A stretch of 14,927 nt of DNA, taken from Clostridium sp. CAG:575. GTDB lineage: Bacteria; Bacillota; Clostridia; TANB77; CAG-508. Shown piece by piece: positions 7,737-14,158 of this stretch. The number at the start of each line of letters is the position of its first letter. The first letter of the stretch is position 1. The stretch spans positions 1 to 14,927 of the forward strand of contig FR884543.1 in NCBI GenBank assembly GCA_000435535.1, read 5' to 3'. The notes under the pieces are model-generated. The model was not told where the DNA came from and ran no database searches. It saw nothing but the letters and a program-made list of their open reading frames with translations. The translations under genes were made by a program, and so were the position numbers.

Positions 7737-9749
7737 CTATATTTGTTCTTTATCATTTTTTGGTTTTCTTCCTCTTCTTTTTGGTATATTTTCTATTTCA
7801 TTATCTATTCTATTTTTTCTTTCTGCCGGTGCTCCTACAGTTACTGTATCTCTTTGGCTATTCAAGGATTTTTTCCAATGTTTTTCTATAAATTTTTCAA
7901 AGTTTTCTGCATCTGTATCATCCATATTTTCTTTCATTTGTCTTAAGTTTTCATCTGATATTGGATTTGTTATAACATATTCTCCATCAACATATTCCAT
8001 AATATTTCTATATGTATATAATTGTCTATCTGTAACTTTTTGGAAATAACGTGTTGCATTATCAAAAAATTTATCGAATTTTCCTTCTAATGATTTTTCA
8101 TTTCTGTGGTCAAATGTGTATTCATTTTTATTTTCCAAAGGAATACATTCTGTAATTCTTTCTATATATCTTTTTCCTCTAAAGTCTTTTACTTGATGTA
8201 TATCAAAATTTAATACTTGTACAACTTGTTCTTCTGCTGTTTTCTCATCTTTGAATACACCTGTTCTTAACATTGAGTTTCTTAGAGCTGTAACTAAGTT
8301 TGGAAATGTTTTAGCATGGTGAGTAAATATTGTAAACTTAGATGCAACTTGTGCTGCTTGTATCATCCAAGATGCAACGGGGTCTGTTGCAACCTCTCCG
8401 ATGATATTAACAGTACCATCTGTTTTCTTTTGAACATCTAGACCTTCTTGTCCAGAAATTGTATCTGTTTCTCTAAATGTCAAAATGTTTCTAGTTGGAT
8501 AAATTTTTCTTAAGTGTAACTCGAATGCTGTTTCTTGAACCCTTATGTTCATGGTTTCATATATGTTTTCTATCATACCCATTAAAAGTGTTGTTTTACC
8601 AGAACCTTGTTCACCAGTAATCGCTGTAATTCTTGCTCCTTTTACTAAATATTTTAATAATTCTATTGCATCTTCTTTTCCTGGGTCTCTTACTAATTGT
8701 TCTAGTGTAGCTCTTTTTACGTCAAACTTTCTTACAAAGAATGCCCATGTTTCTGAGAAACTTGGTCTTACAACAACGACACGAGAACCGTCTTTCATTT
8801 CATTGATTTTATAACCGTTAGTGTCTGATAATTGACCTGGGTTATTATATTTATAAATATTTTGACATACTCTTTTTAGTTCTGCTTCTGTTCCAAAACT
8901 TAAAAATGCTAAACGTATAGATTTACCTTGGAAAAATATCCAAATACTGTCACATGCTCTTGGTACTTTGTGTTCAGATATTTGTGTTAAATAATCTGTA
9001 TCTGAAGTTTGTGCTACTTGGCTTAAAAAGCTTTCTGGAAGTCCAGATACACCACCAGATACACCATCTATGTTCATATCTCTTACTTCATCTATACTGC
9101 TATATCCTTTATAGTGTTGATAAATTCTTTGTACTACAACAGATAATTTATCTTTAAAATCTAATTGTGGATTTTCTTTTTCATATATTTCTTGGATTTC
9201 TTGTGAAGTTATAACATAAGATGGTTTTGTTTCTCCTTCTACATATTTTAATTCAGCTAGATTGTATTTTTTAATAAATTCTGTTAATGCTTCATATCCA
9301 AAATTTTTTTTATATACATAAATTAAAATATCAAATTTATCTTGTGCTGTTAATAAAGAAGGTACTTCAAATGGAATTGCTTTTGAAATGTTAAATTCAT
9401 TTACATTATATTCCTTTGATAATAAGTCAAAAATCAATTCTTTTACATACTTTTTATCATTAACATCACCATATGTACAACCTTTTAAAGCTTTTTTTAA
9501 TTCATATTTTTTGTTTTTTCTTCTTTTTAATTCTTCTTCTGAAAGACCAATATCATACAAATTGACTTTTGTTATTTCGTCTAATCTTCTTTTAACAAAT
9601 TCCTCCATTAGATCTAATGTATATGTCTTGTCGTCAACTGTAATTTTGTCTTCAACAGGTGCTTCTTTTTTCTTTTTTATGTAGTTATACATTAAAGCTC
9701 CTGCTGCCACAAGAACAACAAAAATTAATAATATGTTTGTTATTGTCAT
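7737..9749 (-). CDS. cpaF: TadA/CpaF-type secretion ATPase with an N-terminal membrane anchor
   Basis: From the ATG at 9749 the product is 670 residues. Unlike typical CpaF/TadA proteins it starts with a transmembrane helix (residues about 2-24, then KKKK). The ATPase core has Walker A GEQGSGKTT at about 379-387, an Asp-box-like QETAFELHL, Walker B VNIIGEVATDP at about 447-457 and a His box FTHHAKTFPNLVTALRNSML. Canonical relatives have GEVRG at Walker B, so the Arg-Gly is replaced here while Glu is kept. The C-terminal tail carries PKRRGRKPKN at about 657-666. The longer GTG start at 9773 is rejected because its extra codons translate the GAGAGGGG ribosome site. This ATPase should power subunit extrusion through the TadBC-like platform encoded just downstream. 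Family membership is firm; the substrate is not known. Confidence 0.92.
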   Translation of the reverse strand: MTITNILLIFVVLVAAGALMYNYIKKKKEAPVEDKITVDDKTYTLDLMEEFVKRRLDEITKVNLYDIGLSEEELKRRKNKKYELKKALKGCTYGDVNDKKYVKELIFDLLSKEYNVNEFNISKAIPFEVPSLLTAQDKFDILIYVYKKNFGYEALTEFIKKYNLAELKYVEGETKPSYVITSQEIQEIYEKENPQLDFKDKLSVVVQRIYQHYKGYSSIDEVRDMNIDGVSGGVSGLPESFLSQVAQTSDTDYLTQISEHKVPRACDSIWIFFQGKSIRLAFLSFGTEAELKRVCQNIYKYNNPGQLSDTNGYKINEMKDGSRVVVVRPSFSETWAFFVRKFDVKRATLEQLVRDPGKEDAIELLKYLVKGARITAITGEQGSGKTTLLMGMIENIYETMNIRVQETAFELHLRKIYPTRNILTFRETDTISGQEGLDVQKKTDGTVNIIGEVATDPVASWMIQAAQVASKFTIFTHHAKTFPNLVTALRNSMLRTGVFKDEKTAEEQVVQVLNFDIHQVKDFRGKRYIERITECIPLENKNEYTFDHRNEKSLEGKFDKFFDNATRYFQKVTDRQLYTYRNIMEYVDGEYVITNPISDENLRQMKENMDDTDAENFEKFIEKHWKKSLNSQRDTVTVGAPAERKNRIDNEIENIPKRRGRKPKNDKEQI

Positions 9750-9759
9750 TTGACTTTTT

Positions 9760-9767
9760 CCCCTCTC
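9760..9767 (-). promoter_or_regulatory. Ribosome-binding site fixing the ATPase start
   Basis: GAGAGGGG on the minus strand lies 10 nt before the ATG at 9747-9749. It would be coding (RERG) if the upstream GTG at 9773 were used, and nothing like a ribosome site precedes that GTG. Confidence 0.65.
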
Positions 9768-9791
9768 TCTCACTTGGTTTGTAAGTTTTTT

Positions 9792-10646
9792 TTACATTCT
9801 TGCTTGTAATTCTTGAATTCTATATACTATATTTTCTGATGCCCTTTTTATTTCTTGAATAAAAATAGCATTTCTGTCTTCTGTATCATTTAATTTTTTG
9901 AATTTTAAAAATAAGTCTGGTACTCCAGCTTCATTTAATGCTTCAAAAAATAATGTATTATATGGTATTGTAAGTACTTGGTTTTTTTCTTCTAAATACC
10001 TGGTTATATTTTTAGAATTATATTTTGAATATTTATCATATCTTCCTATTAAAAATAATGTTTTTGGTAAGTTAAGTAATTCATTTGTTTCTTTATTTTG
10101 TTTTAATTTTTCTAAGCTTTTATAGTTTTGGCTTGAATTTACTATAACTAAATCTGACATATTTATAATTTTTTCTCTTACATCTTCTGTTATATTTTCA
10201 TCTAAATCCACAAAAATTTTATCATAATAATTATTGGCTGTAGCAATTACATTGATGTATTCTTCATTAATTTTCATTTGTTCTGTATTTTGTTTTTCTT
10301 TTCTTTCCGCCCCTAATAATATTTCTAGCCTATCTTTAAAAACTACTTTTGTATAATTAGTTATCATATCTGGTGTTAATCGATTGCTTCTAACAATTTT
10401 TGCAATTCCTTCTATACCACTTTCTGTATCCAATGTTGACTTATTTTCGCCAAAAATTCCTAAACGAATTTTTTTCACTTGTTTATCTTCAAAAAAGCAA
10501 GATTTTATTTTATCTTTTTTGTCTGTTGTTGATAAAATAAGAACTTTATTATTATATTCAATTGCCATATATGTTGCAATTGCAACTAAAGACATACTTT
10601 TTCCCGTCTCTTCTTTTATATTATTAACAAATGTTATAATTGACAT
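9792..10646 (-). CDS. MinD/ParA-fold CpaE/TadZ-like ATPase with a glycine-poor P-loop
   Basis: This 284-residue protein has an N-terminal strand MSIITFVNN followed by KEETGKS (residues 11-17), a deviant Walker A in which both lysines of the KGGxGK(S/T) pattern are kept but both glycines are glutamate. A Walker B-like strand YYDKIFVDLDE lies at residues 140-150, and DLVIVNSSQNYKSL matches the base-recognition strand region of the fold. In Tad loci, CpaE/TadZ proteins localise the machine at the cell membrane or pole. The gene starts 2 nt after the stop of the preceding MinD-like gene, and its GAGGAG ribosome site lies within that gene's last codons, so translation is coupled. ATP binding is plausible but not certain given the Glu-Glu change. 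Confidence 0.8.
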   Translation of the reverse strand: MSIITFVNNIKEETGKSMSLVAIATYMAIEYNNKVLILSTTDKKDKIKSCFFEDKQVKKIRLGIFGENKSTLDTESGIEGIAKIVRSNRLTPDMITNYTKVVFKDRLEILLGAERKEKQNTEQMKINEEYINVIATANNYYDKIFVDLDENITEDVREKIINMSDLVIVNSSQNYKSLEKLKQNKETNELLNLPKTLFLIGRYDKYSKYNSKNITRYLEEKNQVLTIPYNTLFFEALNEAGVPDLFLKFKKLNDTEDRNAIFIQEIKRASENIVYRIQELQARM

Positions 10647-10648
10647 TG

Positions 10649-11341
10649 TTATACTCCTCTTTCTATTGTTTTAATAGCTCTTCTTACACTAGAATCTGTA
10701 TTTTCTTTTAAAATTTGTTGAGTCATAAATGTTAATGCATCTTTATATGAAACGCTCAATCTTTTAAATTTTATTTTTTGTACTCTTTGATTTTCAGCTA
10801 TTACTGTTGCATCACCATTTTCTATTGGGAAATATACAATTTCATTGTTCCAGATTATTTTATATCCACTAGCCAAATAATTTAGATAGTCATCATCTTC
10901 CTTCAATGCTTGTTCTGTAAAGTAAACTTTTGTTAATTCTAGCGTATCTTGTAGATTTCCTAATATCTCTAAGCCTTTTTTCAATGAATACATATCAAAA
11001 GATGTTACAAAATAATTTTTATCTGCATCAAATAAGTTAAATTGTCTAATGCGTTCTTCTGTATCTGCATCTATTAATACAATATCATATGGTAATGTTT
11101 CTCTAGCTCCTAAATATCTTTCTATATCTTCTAATGTATTAAACCCAACTGCTACATCAATATCTTCAAAAAAAGTTACATATGAGATAGTAGGGTTTAT
11201 TGTTGGTACAACATATTTGGCTTTTTGATTAATAGTAGAATCTATAATCAAAACTTTTTTTGACATTGTTGTAAGAATTTTAGCAATGTTTAGTAACATA
11301 TCTGTTTTATCATATGCTCCTATAAAACCTATTTTTCTCAT
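10649..11341 (-). CDS. Degenerate MinD/CpaE-like protein, probable pseudo-ATPase partner
   Basis: This 230-residue protein has a ParA/MinD-like order of elements: N-terminal strand KIGFIGAYDKTD (residues 3-14) at the P-loop position, VLIIDST at 30-36, and YDIVLIDAD at 85-93 as the Walker B-like strand. The P-loop keeps Lys12-Thr13 but has lost all glycines between the first Gly and Lys, so nucleotide hydrolysis is doubtful. An AAAGGAG ribosome site precedes the ATG. It lies between the SAF-domain gene (44 nt upstream) and a second MinD-like gene whose start is 2 nt downstream. I infer a TadZ/CpaE-like localisation or receiver-type scaffold that probably dimerises with the next protein. The family call comes from fold pattern and context, not from a close named match. 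Confidence 0.72.
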   Translation of the reverse strand: MRKIGFIGAYDKTDMLLNIAKILTTMSKKVLIIDSTINQKAKYVVPTINPTISYVTFFEDIDVAVGFNTLEDIERYLGARETLPYDIVLIDADTEERIRQFNLFDADKNYFVTSFDMYSLKKGLEILGNLQDTLELTKVYFTEQALKEDDDYLNYLASGYKIIWNNEIVYFPIENGDATVIAENQRVQKIKFKRLSVSYKDALTFMTQQILKENTDSSVRRAIKTIERGV

Positions 11342-11385
11342 TTGTAACTCTCCTTTGACTTATTTTTATTTTATATAACTATTAA

Positions 11386-12465
11386 TTATTCACCAGATAA
11401 AGAATCTAAATATTCTTTTCTTTCTGTTTTTGTAGCTGTTACAGACTCTTGTACTTTTGTCTTAACATTTTCTTCTCCTTCTGTTCCACTTGCTGAAATA
11501 GCTGGATTAATATAATCATTTCTAACTGAAGCATTTTGAGAATATCTGCTTACTAATTCATCTTTTGCTGTTTGAACAATATTTGGGTTATTTCTAATAG
11601 CATTAATAACTTCTGCACTTGGTACATATGTAGGTGTTGCTGCCGTTTGCATTCCAGCTTCTACATATGGTGTAATATATAGTCTTGAGCCTAATATTTT
11701 ATAAGATTCAACAATTGCATTATTCATTGCTAAAATTTCATCTTCTTTTAATTTTAACCAAATTGTATCTTCAGAATCTGTTCCATTTATTTGTGGAAAT
11801 TCTACTTGTTTTTTTGATATTACTATGTAATCTAATCCATTTGGTAATGATAATCTAACATCTATATATTCTCCACTTTCAATTTGTGTTTGCAATTGAA
11901 GCATATTATATTCTTGTTTTCTTAAATCATCTGTTACTTTCTCATCTGATTTAGAAATCATTTCTGGAGTAATAATTGTATTTTTATTCATATCCACTTT
12001 AGCTATAATTGGAACTTGTGATAAATCTACAAATTTCTTTTCTCTATTTTCTGTATAAGAATAATTTCCTGTATCTTCTAATGTTAGTTCATATTTTGTT
12101 CCATTTTTTGATAAATACATTGTACTACTATTATTTTTATATTCAGTTATAATTTCATTACCTTCTTTATCTTCTAAAGCATAATTATCTAGAATAGTAA
12201 CATTTCCTATAGCGTTAGATGGTACTAAATTTTTATTTACTACTTGTTGTGTAAGCATATCTGTTGTAATAACTTGTCCTGATATTACATTTTGTCCTAA
12301 TACCCATACTTTTACACTATTTGCTTGTTCTTCAGCTTCCTTGTCTTTATAATTTTTCAATTGAATAACTAGTAATGCTATAACTACTCCTGCGATAACT
12401 AATGTTAATAACATTCCTAATAAAAATGAATTTCTTGATTTTCTTTGCATTGGATTTGTTGCCAT
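11386..12465 (-). CDS. cpaB: CpaB/RcpC-like SAF-domain membrane protein
   Basis: This 359-residue protein has a basic N-terminus (QRKSRN), a transmembrane helix at 13-36 and an extracytoplasmic part. SAF-type segments are seen at residues 51-76 (VLGQNVISGQVITTDML) and again at about 152-173 (PIIAKVDMNKNTIITPEMIS), followed by GEYIDVRLSLPNGLDYIVIS, typical of the RcpC part of CpaB. Between the two SAF-like segments lies an unusual Tyr/Asn-rich insertion of about 60 residues. The C-terminal about 75 residues are low-complexity and polar. CpaB/RcpC proteins assist Tad pilus assembly outside the membrane. This is the first gene after a promoter and terminator pair, so it heads the operon. An AAAGGAGGA ribosome site lies 8 nt before the ATG. 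Confidence 0.85.
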   Translation of the reverse strand: MATNPMQRKSRNSFLLGMLLTLVIAGVVIALLVIQLKNYKDKEAEEQANSVKVWVLGQNVISGQVITTDMLTQQVVNKNLVPSNAIGNVTILDNYALEDKEGNEIITEYKNNSSTMYLSKNGTKYELTLEDTGNYSYTENREKKFVDLSQVPIIAKVDMNKNTIITPEMISKSDEKVTDDLRKQEYNMLQLQTQIESGEYIDVRLSLPNGLDYIVISKKQVEFPQINGTDSEDTIWLKLKEDEILAMNNAIVESYKILGSRLYITPYVEAGMQTAATPTYVPSAEVINAIRNNPNIVQTAKDELVSRYSQNASVRNDYINPAISASGTEGEENVKTKVQESVTATKTERKEYLDSLSGE

Positions 12466-12500
12466 AACAAATTCCTCCTTTATAAATTAACTCTTATTTA

Positions 12501-12529
12501 ATTTTACATCAAATAGCAATTAAAATCAA
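12501..12529 (-). promoter_or_regulatory. Candidate sigma-A promoter of the Tad-like operon
   Basis: On the minus strand the -35 TTGATT (12524-12529) and -10 TAAAAT (12501-12506) are separated by exactly 17 nt. The expected start is near 12494, giving a leader of about 30 nt with AAAGGAGGA ahead of the SAF-domain gene. It lies between an upstream terminator and the first gene of the block. The sequence is very AT-rich, so a chance match is possible. Confidence 0.6.
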
Positions 12530-12542
12530 CAAACTTTTCATT

Positions 12543-12584
12543 CTGTAATATAAAATTAAAAAAATTGTAATATTTTTGTAATAT
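12543..12584. repeat. Three phased TGTAATAT boxes upstream of the operon promoter
   Basis: TGTAATAT occurs at 12544-12551, 12566-12573 and 12577-12584, with centres 22 and 11 bp apart, about two turns and one turn of the helix. The array lies just upstream of the -35 element. A further copy is at 12782-12789 within an inverted repeat. It could be an activator or repressor array, or AT-rich chance. Confidence 0.4.
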
Positions 12585-12599
12585 ATTTTCTATACATAT

Positions 12600-12630
12600 A
12601 AAAAAGGCAGGAAATCAAATCCTGCCTTTT
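12600..12630 (-). terminator. Rho-independent terminator after the SASP gene
   Basis: An 11-bp perfect stem AAAAGGCAGGA / TCCTGCCTTTT (12602-12612 with 12620-12630) has a 7-nt loop. On the minus strand the second arm runs into TTTTTT. The GGCAGG core is by far the most GC-rich stem in the region. It also reads as a weaker terminator on the plus strand. It separates the SASP transcript from the Tad-like operon. Confidence 0.88.
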
Positions 12631-12759
12631 CATATGTAAATAACATTTAACTGCTATTTGCATATTGATACTATTTATTTTAAATAATATCAAAAAGCAA
12701 AATTTAACTTTCTACCTCTATCTTTGAGTTTAAAAATTCTATTAGTCTATCAAAAATGA

Positions 12760-12787
12760 ATTACAACAGTCATTACAAAATTGTAAT
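12760..12787. repeat. ATTACAA direct copies with a TTGTAAT inverted partner
   Basis: ATTACAA occurs at 12760-12766 and 12772-12778 (12 bp apart), and TTGTAAT at 12781-12787; the last two form an inverted repeat with a 2-bp spacer. It is the same 7-mer as the boxes near the operon promoter and lies just past the SASP stop codon. Confidence 0.35.
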
Positions 12788-12803
12788 ATAATTTTTAGTA
12801 TAA

Positions 12804-13004
12804 CTATTTCATTCCGTTTTCAACTTGTTGAATCATTTTTTTAACCATATTTCCACCTATTCTTCCTGCGTCTCTAGCTGAAATATCTCCATTATATCCG
12901 TCTTTTAAATTAACTCCAACTTCGCTAGCAACTTCGTATTTGAATTTGTTTAAAGCATCCATAGCTTCTGGAACTAATTTTTGATTACTATTTCTGTTTG
13001 CCAT
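12804..13004 (-). CDS. Alpha/beta-type small acid-soluble spore protein
   Basis: From the ATG at 13004 the product is 66 residues, the usual SASP size. It begins MANRNSNQKLVPEAMDALNKF; residues 22-32 are KYEVASEVGVN, the conserved cleavage region for the germination protease GPR (cut expected after Glu24). The C-terminal conserved segment is GRIGGNMVKKMIQQV. These proteins coat and protect spore DNA in the forespore and are degraded at germination. The longer ATG at 13025 is rejected because its extra codons translate AGGAGGTGA. I see no confident sigma-G promoter, but the leader contains overlapping inverted repeats close to the ribosome site. The strong terminator at 12600-12630 ends the transcript. 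Confidence 0.95.
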   Translation of the reverse strand: MANRNSNQKLVPEAMDALNKFKYEVASEVGVNLKDGYNGDISARDAGRIGGNMVKKMIQQVENGMK

Positions 13005-13012
13005 TGTTTTTT

Positions 13013-13021
13013 TCACCTCCT
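13013..13021 (-). promoter_or_regulatory. Ribosome-binding site fixing the SASP start
   Basis: AGGAGGTGA on the minus strand lies 8 nt before the ATG at 13002-13004, and would be coding if the ATG at 13025 were used. One arm of an inverted repeat (13022-13028) abuts it. Confidence 0.9.
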
Positions 13022-13060
13022 GCAAATAACATTTTCAGAAAAAAGCTATTTGCTTTTTCT
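13022..13060 (-). other. Overlapping inverted repeats in the SASP leader
   Basis: Helix 1 pairs AGAAAAAGC (13060-13052) with GCTTTTTTCT (13046-13037) around a 5-nt loop. Helix 2 pairs GCAAATA (13053-13047) with TATTTGC (13028-13022). They share bases, so both cannot form fully at once. Helix 1 ends in a U-rich arm and could also act as a weak terminator for the 77-residue gene upstream. Helix 2 abuts the SASP ribosome site. Confidence 0.35.
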
Positions 13061-13151
13061 AATACTATCATTTGCAAATTCAGAAAAAATAAACAGGAAA
13101 TTTTTTCATTTTTAAATTCAATTTTTTTAAGCAAATTTAACATTGATATTA

Positions 13152-13385
13152 TCAGTAATTATCATCCTTTTCTTGAATCTTTTTATTATATATATCATTA
13201 ATATCAACTTGTTCATAACTTTGTTGTATCTTATTAACTTCTCTTTCTTGTTTTGCCACTTTGTTACTTGTATTAACATACATTCCTACTAAAACAAACA
13301 TAAAAAAAAGCATACTGACTAAAACAAAAAGTGTTACTGATCCTTTTTCTTTTTTTATTTTTTTATTCAAATTTAATTTATTCAT
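13152..13385 (-). CDS. Small single-pass protein with a prepilin-like N-terminus
   Basis: This 77-residue protein has a lysine-rich 15-residue head (MNKLNLNKKIKKEKG), then SVTLFVLVSMLFFMFVLVGM (residues 16-35), then a polar helix with QEREVNKIQQSYEQ. The KG/SVTLF junction resembles a type IV prepilin or TadE-like cleavage site (basic leader, Gly, then a TL-hydrophobic stretch), but the Glu normally at mature position 5 is Phe. It is separated from the Tad-like operon by the SASP gene and a terminator, so any link is by sequence character only. Its own ribosome site is weak (GGGAATGAG). A -35 TTGAAA with a 17-nt spacer to TACTAT lies about 90-120 nt upstream. It could equally be an unrelated membrane anchor. 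Confidence 0.7.
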   Translation of the reverse strand: MNKLNLNKKIKKEKGSVTLFVLVSMLFFMFVLVGMYVNTSNKVAKQEREVNKIQQSYEQVDINDIYNKKIQEKDDNY

Positions 13386-13481
13386 AAAAAACTCATTCCC
13401 AATATAATATATTTAGGTTTTTAAATTGGATCTACCCATAAACCATTTATTTAAATTTATACTTTTTATTGTCTCTTGTTA

Positions 13482-13510
13482 TATAGTATTATATATAAAA
13501 ATTTTTTTCA
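13482..13510 (-). promoter_or_regulatory. Weak candidate promoter for the 77-residue gene
   Basis: On the minus strand TTGAAA is followed after 17 nt by TACTAT. The -35 matches at five of six positions but the -10 at only four. It lies between the hpf terminator and the small gene, where a promoter is needed. Confidence 0.35.
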
Positions 13511-13531
13511 AGCTTTTATGTGATATTGTAC

Positions 13532-13575
13532 AAAAAAGAACTTTAATTATTAAATTTCTATCTAATAATTAAAGT
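13532..13575 (-). terminator. Rho-independent terminator of hpf
   Basis: A perfect 13-bp stem ACTTTAATTATTA / TAATAATTAAAGT (13540-13552 with 13563-13575) has a 10-nt loop and is followed on the minus strand by TCTTTTTT. It starts 24 nt after the hpf stop codon. The stem is AT-only apart from its closing G-C pair region, but its length and the U run make termination likely. Confidence 0.75.
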
Positions 13576-13598
13576 CTCTAAAATTTATATGCTTATCA

Positions 13599-14126
13599 TT
13601 ATGCTTCTGGTTCAACTAATCCAAAGTTTTTACCATCTTTTAATTTATGAATTGCATTTACTTTTCCAGTTTCTACATTAATAAATACTAAGAAGTTATG
13701 TGTTGGATGTTCTTTTAATTTTAAAACTGCATCTTCTGGAGTAATTGGCTTAATTTCATAATATGATGTTTTTATTATTTCATTTGAAATTTCAGCTATA
13801 TGATCTGTTTCTACTTCCATTGTTCTAATACTAGCTTCTTTCATCATTTTTTCTTTTTTTGTTTTTGCTTTTCTAATTTGTCCTTCTAGTATGTCTATAT
13901 CTTTATCTATAGAAGCATACATATCTTTGTCTTCTGTTACAGCTCTGTATTTTTCTCCATTTGCTATAACGCAAATTTCAGCTGTTTGTTCATTTTTTTC
14001 TGCTTTTAAAGTAACATCTGCTTCTGCATTTTCAAAATATTTATCAATTCTGTCTAATTTTTTTTCTACGTAATCATTAATTGCATCTGTTATCTTTAGT
14101 TCTTTTCCTATTATTTTTATTTTCAT
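13599..14126 (-). CDS. hpf: Long-form ribosome hibernation promoting factor
   Basis: This 175-residue protein has two parts. Residues about 1-100 are the ribosome-binding S30AE/HPF domain (MKIKIIGKELKITDAINDYV ... LDRIDKYF, VTLKAEKNEQTAEICV, DMYASIDKDIDILEGQIRK). Residues about 120-175 are the C-terminal dimerisation domain of long HPFs (YEIKPITPEDAVLKLKEHPT, HNFLVFINVETGKVNAIHKL, KDGKNFGLVEP). Long HPF links two 70S ribosomes into inactive 100S dimers in stationary phase or stress. The gene has its own promoter (14159-14187), an AAGGGAG ribosome site and a terminator, so it is monocistronic. A 14-bp sequence in its leader is repeated in inverted orientation at its 3' end. Confidence 0.97.
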   Translation of the reverse strand: MKIKIIGKELKITDAINDYVEKKLDRIDKYFENAEADVTLKAEKNEQTAEICVIANGEKYRAVTEDKDMYASIDKDIDILEGQIRKAKTKKEKMMKEASIRTMEVETDHIAEISNEIIKTSYYEIKPITPEDAVLKLKEHPTHNFLVFINVETGKVNAIHKLKDGKNFGLVEPEA

Positions 14127-14158
14127 AAAAATCGCTCCCTTCTTTTTTGTACATCTTA

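Larger units (their letters stand above)
12466..12803. other. Intergenic control region between the SASP gene and the Tad-like operon
   Basis: This 338-bp stretch has no supportable gene. Reading along the minus strand it holds the SASP 3' region (12631-12803, with an imperfect AT-only hairpin at about 12666-12690), a strong terminator (12600-12630), a group of TTGTAAT boxes (12543-12584, with more at 12760-12787), and a sigma-A-like promoter (12501-12529) leading to the SAF-domain gene. One 35-codon frame crossing the terminator has no ribosome site and was discarded. Confidence 0.8.

Noticed and set aside
12545..12660. A 35-codon minus-strand frame starting near 12650 (MQIAVKCYLH...)
   Set aside because: It has no ribosome site and runs straight through the strong terminator stem.
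12645..13060. Similar words GCTATTTGC...ATACTAT at about 12652 and 13045 as a duplicated element
   Set aside because: Spacing between the two halves differs and the flanks do not align, so a real repeat is not supported.
13005..13151. Sigma-G promoter for the SASP gene
   Set aside because: GATAGTA and AATGTTA resemble a -10, but neither has a matching -35 at the right spacing, and the second is too close to the ribosome site.
1621..14073. Several plus-strand open frames of 60-98 codons (for example near 7709-7946, 8545-8814, 9388-9684, 10384-10674 and 13891-14073)
   Set aside because: They lie antisense to well-supported genes, lack ribosome sites, and their hydrophobic content follows from the AT-rich complement of real coding sequence.
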